This document shows positions 15,015 to 19,013 of a stretch of 19,013 nt of DNA, in pieces (the first letter of the stretch is position 1; each line of letters opens with the position of its first letter). Source of the stretch: CBFGTA01 sp965651595 (GTDB lineage: Bacteria; Actinomycetota; Actinomycetes; S36-B12; UBA10799); NCBI GenBank assembly GCA_965651595.1, contig CBFGTA010000038.1, positions 1 through 19,013 of the forward strand, given 5' to 3'. The position numbers and the translations under genes were made by a program. The notes below the pieces were generated by a model. It was not told the DNA's origin. It worked only from the letters and a program-made list of their open reading frames with translations, and searched no databases.

Positions 15015-15139
15015 CGGTCACATGGTGCCGCAGACGGTTCGCGCCCGTCCTGCTCACAGGCGTTCGCCAGGTGACGTTTCCGTGAATTGTCGTCGACTTT
15101 CTCGACGGGTTGATCGACCTCCACGTGAACAGCCTCCGC

Positions 15140-16570
15140 CTAGCCGAGGTCGAAACCGATGTACTTCTTCTCGAGGAACTCGTGAATCCCGTCGAACCCA
15201 CCTTCGCGCCCCAGGCCGGACAGTTTTACTCCACCGAACGGAGCGGCGGGGTCGGAGATGACTCCCCGATTGATCGACACCATGCCTGATTCGATGGCTT
15301 CTGCTACCCGCAACGCCCGGCCCAGGTTCCCCGAATACACGTAACTGATCAGTCCGAAGTCGGTGTTGTTCGCATGGCTGATCGCCTCGTCGTCGGAATC
15401 GACGACCACAATAGGTGCGACTGGCCCGAAAATTTCTTCCTGCAAGATCGCTGCGTCGGGGGCCACCTGGCTGAGCACCGTGGCGGGGTAGAACGCACCC
15501 GGCCCGTCCGGAATCGTGCCGCCCACGACTGCCGCCGCACCATCTGCCACTGCACCGGCAACGAGATCAGCCACTTTGTCTCGTTCTTTTGTGGACACCA
15601 AGGCGCCGAGGTCGCTCGATGCTTCTAGCCCTGGGCCAAGGCGGAGTGCGCCCATGGCTGCCGAAAACTTCTCCGTGAACTCGTCCGCTACTGGCCGGGC
15701 AACATAGAACCGATTGGCTGACGTGCAGGCACTTCCGCCGTTACGCATCTTGGCCACCATCGCCCCCGCCACCGCATCGTCGATAGCGGCGTCAGCCAAC
15801 ACAACGAACGGTGCATTGCCGCCGAGCTCCATTGAACAACGCACGACCCGATCTGACGCTTGCCGCAATAGCATGGAACCCACGTACGTGGATCCGGTAA
15901 AAGATAGGTTCCGCAGTCGCGGATCGTGCAGCAGACGATTGATGTGATCACCCACGGGCTGCGGCAGGATCACGTTTACGACCCCGGGTGGCGCACCTGC
16001 CTCGCGCAGGAGGTCAACAATCGCCAACGCTGTGAGAGCGGTTTCGGTTGCGGGTTTGAGGATCGTCGTGCAACCAGCTGCCAGGGCGGGACCGAGTTTG
16101 CGAGTAGCCATGGCGGCGGGGAAGTTCCAAGGGGTGATGAGCAGACTCGGCCCGATCGGGTAATGAGTGACGAGGATGCGCTTGTCGCCGCCCGGGCTCG
16201 GCCGGTAGTCACCCGCAGTCCGTACCGCCTCTTCCGAGAACCAACGAAAAAACTCCGCCGCGTAGGTCACCTCTGCCCGCGCGTCAGCGAGAACCTTGCC
16301 ATTCTCCATGCTGATTAACCGCGCCAGGTCTTCGGAGCGTTCGTTCATGAGCTCGAACGCCCGACGCAGGATCTCGGCGCGCTGACGACTAGGTGTTGCC
16401 GCCCACGAACCTTGGGCCCGATGTGCTGCTGCTAGGGCGGCCTCACAGTGGGTTTCGTCAGCAGTTGCCACCTTGGCGATGACGGAACCATCGGCCGGGT
16501 TTGTGATCGGATATTCACCACTGCCATCGACCCATTCACCATCAATGTGCATCCGATCAATGATTGTCAT
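15140..16570 (-). CDS. NAD(P)-dependent aldehyde dehydrogenase (succinate-semialdehyde dehydrogenase-like)
   Basis: A 476-residue complete ALDH. Catalytic features are PWNFP (147-151, Asn149 in the oxyanion hole), LKPA (171-174, cofactor-binding lysine), FTGST (224-228), MELGG (247-251, general base Glu248), GSACTSANRF (279-288, nucleophile Cys282) and EEIFGPV (378-384). Overall style is closest to the GabD/succinate-semialdehyde group, but small aldehydes such as lactaldehyde or glycolaldehyde are also possible. I chose ATG at 16570 because AAAGGTGA lies just before it. An in-frame ATG at 16600 overlaps the lactate monooxygenase stop (ATGA) and adds ten residues, but has no ribosome-binding site. 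The gene is co-transcribed with the monooxygenase, so the two probably act on successive intermediates. Confidence 0.93.
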   Translation of the reverse strand: MTIIDRMHIDGEWVDGSGEYPITNPADGSVIAKVATADETHCEAALAAAHRAQGSWAATPSRQRAEILRRAFELMNERSEDLARLISMENGKVLADARAEVTYAAEFFRWFSEEAVRTAGDYRPSPGGDKRILVTHYPIGPSLLITPWNFPAAMATRKLGPALAAGCTTILKPATETALTALAIVDLLREAGAPPGVVNVILPQPVGDHINRLLHDPRLRNLSFTGSTYVGSMLLRQASDRVVRCSMELGGNAPFVVLADAAIDDAVAGAMVAKMRNGGSACTSANRFYVARPVADEFTEKFSAAMGALRLGPGLEASSDLGALVSTKERDKVADLVAGAVADGAAAVVGGTIPDGPGAFYPATVLSQVAPDAAILQEEIFGPVAPIVVVDSDDEAISHANNTDFGLISYVYSGNLGRALRVAEAIESGMVSINRGVISDPAAPFGGVKLSGLGREGGFDGIHEFLEKKYIGFDLG

Positions 16571-16574
16571 GTCT

Positions 16575-16582
16575 TCACCTTT
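16575..16582 (-). promoter_or_regulatory. Ribosome-binding site that decides the aldehyde dehydrogenase start
   Basis: AAAGGTGA on the minus strand lies four bases before ATG (16568-16570), inside the alternative longer reading frame. The upstream ATG at 16600 lacks such a site. Confidence 0.55.
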
Positions 16583-16596
16583 CATAGGGCGCCGAA

Positions 16597-17760
16597 TCAT
16601 GGCGTGTTGGACCGGCGCAAGGCAGCGGGAGTGAGATCAGCGAGACTACGATACCCATCGACGGCCATGGTGAGGTCGGCTTCGGCCAGAAGCGACTTCA
16701 GCACATGGACGACGCCTTCTTTGCCCCCGACCGTCAGACCCCAGACGTACGGGCGGCCCACGCCTACAGCCCGCGCTCCGAGTGCAATCGCCTTGATGAT
16801 GTCTTCGCCTCCCCGAATCCCGGAATCGAACAAGACAGGCGCGTCGCCGGCGGCTTCCACGACGGCGGGCAGGCAGTCAATCGCCGGAATGCCTCCGTTG
16901 GCCTGGCGCCCGCCGTGATTCGAACAGACAATCCCGTCGACCCCTGCGTCGATAGCGCGCCGAGCGTCGTCTGGGTGACAGATCCCCTTCAGCAGCAGTG
17001 GAAGGTCAGTCAGTGACCGTAGCCATGACAAGTCGTCCCAGGTCAACGGATTGCCGAACTGGAAGGCCCAAACGCCAGCAGCTTCCTGCGGATATTCGAG
17101 CGGGTTCTTGCCCATCATTTCGGCGAATCGCGGATCGTGGGTGTAGTTGGCAATGCAGTGTCCCCGCAGCATGGGAATGTAGGCATTGTCCAAATCGCGG
17201 GGGCGCCATCCGTTGATCCAGGTATCGAGCGTGACAACTAGCCCGGCGTATCCGGCGGCCTCGGCCCGAGCCACCAAGCTCTCAGCTAGTTGCCGGTCTT
17301 TCGGCGTGTAGAGCTGGAAGAAGCCTGGTGTGGCCCCTTGGGCGGCTTTCACATCTTCAAGCGTGTCGGCTGCCAAGGTAGATCCGATCATGGGTACACC
17401 AGTCTCAGCGGAGGCTTGGGCGACCGCCAAGTCTCCATGCGGGTGGCAGGCCCCAATGACCCCGACTGGTGCGAGATACAGGGGGCTCGGCAAACGATGA
17501 CCGAACAGTTCGACGCTCAGATCACGTTCTGCGGCACCCACCAGCATGCGCGGCCACAGTCCCCAGCGGGAGAGAGCTCGCACGTTTTCGTCCTGGGTGA
17601 ATTCGTTGCCGGCCCCTCCGGCGACGTAGCCAAGCAGCTCTGGGTCCATCACCGCGTGGGCGGCCCGCTCAAGGTCCCGATAGGCGGTCGGGAACTGGGG
17701 CCGCTCGCCACCCATCCCCTTGAGGTAGATCTCAATCTGGTAGTCCGAGAATGCAGCCAT
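16597..17760 (-). CDS. FMN-dependent alpha-hydroxy-acid oxidase, lactate 2-monooxygenase type
   Basis: A 387-residue TIM-barrel flavoenzyme of the lactate monooxygenase/lactate oxidase family. FMN and substrate residues: Tyr45 in GYVAGGAGNE, PRML (70-73), LAPVG (96-100), QLYTPKD (149-155), Lys258, catalytic His282 and Arg285 in SNHGGRQANGG, DSGIRGG (312-318) and GRPYVWG (335-341). NGWRPRDLDNAYIP (183-196), CIANYTHDP (202-210) and the QANGG after the active-site histidine match the lactate 2-monooxygenase branch (L-lactate + O2 to acetate + CO2) better than dehydrogenases. Other 2-hydroxyacids such as glycolate cannot be excluded. ATG at 17760 has no Shine-Dalgarno sequence, but TAGCGT lies 6 bases upstream, so the message may be leaderless. 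Its stop overlaps the possible long form of the downstream aldehyde dehydrogenase. It is divergent from the peptidase gene at 17895. Confidence 0.93.
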   Translation of the reverse strand: MAAFSDYQIEIYLKGMGGERPQFPTAYRDLERAAHAVMDPELLGYVAGGAGNEFTQDENVRALSRWGLWPRMLVGAAERDLSVELFGHRLPSPLYLAPVGVIGACHPHGDLAVAQASAETGVPMIGSTLAADTLEDVKAAQGATPGFFQLYTPKDRQLAESLVARAEAAGYAGLVVTLDTWINGWRPRDLDNAYIPMLRGHCIANYTHDPRFAEMMGKNPLEYPQEAAGVWAFQFGNPLTWDDLSWLRSLTDLPLLLKGICHPDDARRAIDAGVDGIVCSNHGGRQANGGIPAIDCLPAVVEAAGDAPVLFDSGIRGGEDIIKAIALGARAVGVGRPYVWGLTVGGKEGVVHVLKSLLAEADLTMAVDGYRSLADLTPAALRRSNTP

Positions 17761-17766
17761 GTCGTG

Positions 17767-17772
17767 ACGCTA
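17767..17772 (-). promoter_or_regulatory. Candidate -10 element for a leaderless lactate monooxygenase mRNA
   Basis: TAGCGT (TANNNT) on the minus strand is followed by exactly six bases and ATG. No good -35 hexamer was found at 16-19 bases upstream, so this rests on the -10 match, its spacing, and the lack of a ribosome-binding site. Confidence 0.35.
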
Positions 17773-17854
17773 CCGATATCGGCCCGACGACTCCACTGCG
17801 GTAACTCTTCGTCCGGTCCGGTTGTCGCTGCTGCGGTGAACGGTCGCTATGGGG

Positions 17855-17860
17855 TAGGTT
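17855..17860 (+). promoter_or_regulatory. Candidate -10 element of the secreted peptidase gene
   Basis: TAGGTT, identical to the -10 elements at 8958 and 10975, lies 40 bases before the peptidase ATG. The -35 region is weak. It would give a short leader that includes the AAGGAG ribosome-binding site at 17879-17884. Confidence 0.4.
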
Positions 17861-17894
17861 CGATGAGCCTCGTACTTCAAGGAGTTGGTTATTC

Positions 17895-19013
17895 ATGTCG
17901 CGTCGTCTGCAGACGATCGCCGCTTCCACTGCTGTCGCAGTTGCCGCCACCCTGGTCGGTGGTCTGGGCTCGACTGCCATGGCCTTCGACGTGGATCGCG
18001 TTGGGCCTGGCCCCGTGCCACCAAATCCGCTGCCGCGCACGTCGGCAATCGACTCCGGAGGCTTCGGTGCCGGAATCCGCTGGCGTGCCTGCGGGGACGC
18101 GCGCGGTCAGCAGTGCGCCATTTTCACGGTGCCTCGCCTGTGGTCGAAACCGCGCGGCGCTCAGATCGAGTTGTCTCTACGCCGACTACCTGCCCGCGGC
18201 AAGAATGCCGACCAGCGCCCCACAGTTTTCATCAATCCGGGTGGCCCGGGCGCTTCCGGTACGGAAACCGTCAAGGCCCTCGCCGATGATTTCGAGCCCT
18301 TGCGGAAGACCTTCAATGTTGTTGGATTCGACCCGCGGGGTGTAGCCCCGAGCGGACCACAAGTGCGCGAGTGCGACGCGTTACCCCTGGGCCAGCAACT
18401 GCCCATCGTTGGACCCATTAACTGGAACACTGCAGTGCGGTCCACCAACAACCAGATTGCATCGCAGTACGCGACATGCGTCGCCAAGAATCGGTCGATT
18501 CAAAAGGTCATCGCCACCCGACAGGTCGTCAGAGACCTCAACGCGATGCGCGCCGCAGTGGGCGACCGTCAGCTCACATACGTCGGCTACAGCTACGGAA
18601 CCACGATCGGCCGCGCCTACCTTCAGAAGTACCCGCAACGAGTGCGGGCCATGATCCTCGACGGCGTCACCACCCCGACTGCCAACTGGACGAAAGACAT
18701 TCCCGCGCGAATCACCGGTTCCTCCAAGGGCTGGCGGATGATCCGCAAGGAACTCGGTCCTGAGTTTCGCAGCGCCTACAACTACCTCAACTCCTACTTG
18801 CAATCCGCCGTCATTCCCACTGGGGACGCTGATCTGACCAGATGGCTAGCCTGGACGGCCGTGATCAACGGCTCACGCAACCCAGCGGCCCTGTCAGGCA
18901 TTTATGGCTTTGCCTGTGAGACGGCTAGCGCGATCGGTTGGACGGGTTCGTGCCCGCCCCGGGCACGTACAGGTCAAGCATCAGTTCCCCAATCCAATCC
19001 GATGACTCAGATG
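17895..19013 (+). CDS. Secreted alpha/beta-hydrolase, tripeptidyl-aminopeptidase-like (TAP family), cut by the right window edge
   Basis: The frame is open from ATG 17895 to the last base (373 residues seen; the family is usually about 480-540, so the C-terminal part with the catalytic Asp and His lies outside). An N-terminal signal peptide (1-30, ending AMA) shows export. Then come IRWRACGD (61-68) and QQCAIFTVP (72-80), the typical opening of actinobacterial peptidase-type hydrolases; the oxyanion-hole loop NPGGPGAS (114-121); GFDPRGVAPSGP (144-155); and the nucleophile elbow GYSYGT (231-236) with Ser233. Paired cysteines suggest disulfides. Relatives release N-terminal peptides or hydrolyse esters; the substrate is unknown. 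AAGGAG lies 10 bases before the ATG. It is transcribed divergently from the lactate monooxygenase gene, with 134 bp between the two starts. Confidence 0.92.
   Translation, partial: MSRRLQTIAASTAVAVAATLVGGLGSTAMAFDVDRVGPGPVPPNPLPRTSAIDSGGFGAGIRWRACGDARGQQCAIFTVPRLWSKPRGAQIELSLRRLPARGKNADQRPTVFINPGGPGASGTETVKALADDFEPLRKTFNVVGFDPRGVAPSGPQVRECDALPLGQQLPIVGPINWNTAVRSTNNQIASQYATCVAKNRSIQKVIATRQVVRDLNAMRAAVGDRQLTYVGYSYGTTIGRAYLQKYPQRVRAMILDGVTTPTANWTKDIPARITGSSKGWRMIRKELGPEFRSAYNYLNSYLQSAVIPTGDADLTRWLAWTAVINGSRNPAALSGIYGFACETASAIGWTGSCPPRARTGQASVPQSNPMTQM

Noticed and set aside
15015..15139. Mg2+-sensing leader (M-box) or extra small gene before corA
   Set aside because: The 125-bp gap is too short for an M-box and contains only a shadow frame that runs into both neighbouring genes.
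17290..18345. A 351-codon plus-strand frame spanning the end of the lactate monooxygenase gene and the start of the peptidase gene
   Set aside because: It crosses two well-supported genes in other frames, has no motif, and would remove the divergent promoter region.
1..19013. Mobile element, CRISPR, phage, toxin-antitoxin or biosynthetic gene cluster
   Set aside because: No transposase, integrase, direct-repeat array, toxin pair or assembly-line enzyme was found; gene content is core metabolism, regulation and envelope.

Overview
The window looks like a chromosomal segment of a moderately high-GC actinomycete (roughly 60% GC by eye; GTG and TTG starts are common). The strongest taxonomic evidence is the block at 5387-12037. 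Read along the minus strand it runs CDP-alcohol phosphatidyltransferase, gcvH, GarA/OdhI-like FHA protein, FtsR-like MerR regulator, bifunctional nuclease, second MerR regulator, gcvP. This is the order of Rv1822 to Rv1832 in Mycobacterium tuberculosis and of related actinomycete loci. The genus cannot be told from this sequence. No rRNA, tRNA, CRISPR array, insertion sequence, phage gene or riboswitch was recognised, and no gene-free stretch exceeds 300 bases (the longest is about 250, at 8881-9129).

Layout. 1-502 (+) is the end of a gene cut by the left edge. 583-1899 (-) is an aldonolactone-oxidase-type flavoprotein. 1957-5276 (-) is a probable operon of CPA1 Na+/H+ antiporter, hotdog thioesterase and membrane-anchored D,D-carboxypeptidase. 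5387-8239 (-) is gcvP. 8290-8880 (-) is the Rv1830-type MerR regulator with its own promoter. 9130-10966 (-) is an overlapping trio: FHA protein, FtsR-like regulator, nuclease. 11036-12791 (-) holds gcvH, the phosphatidyltransferase and a two-TM envelope protein. 12891-13913 (+) is an uncharacterised helical protein convergent with corA (13992-15014, -). 15140-17760 (-) is a lactate 2-monooxygenase overlapping an aldehyde dehydrogenase. 17895-19013 (+) is a secreted alpha/beta-hydrolase peptidase cut by the right edge.

How the genes fit together. The central block joins one-carbon/glycine metabolism (GcvP and GcvH; GcvT and lipoamide dehydrogenase are elsewhere) to a phospho-signalling FHA protein and to two MerR regulators known in relatives to control division and growth. 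The lactate monooxygenase/aldehyde dehydrogenase pair suggests oxidation of an aldehyde to a 2-hydroxyacid and on to a decarboxylated acid. Most other genes serve the envelope: carboxypeptidase, phospholipid synthesis, ion transport and a secreted peptidase.

The most interesting signals are regulatory. Three promoters share the -10 hexamer TAGGTT. Several genes (FHA protein, gcvP, lactate monooxygenase) appear to start translation at or beside the predicted transcription start, which suggests leaderless mRNAs. The FHA protein has an N-terminal zinc ribbon and lacks the usual ETT phospho-switch motif. The DUF881/small-basic-protein genes that separate pgsA2 from gcvH in mycobacteria are missing here. 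I see no clearly new multi-gene system; the best novelty candidates are the protein at 12891-13913 and the FHA variant.
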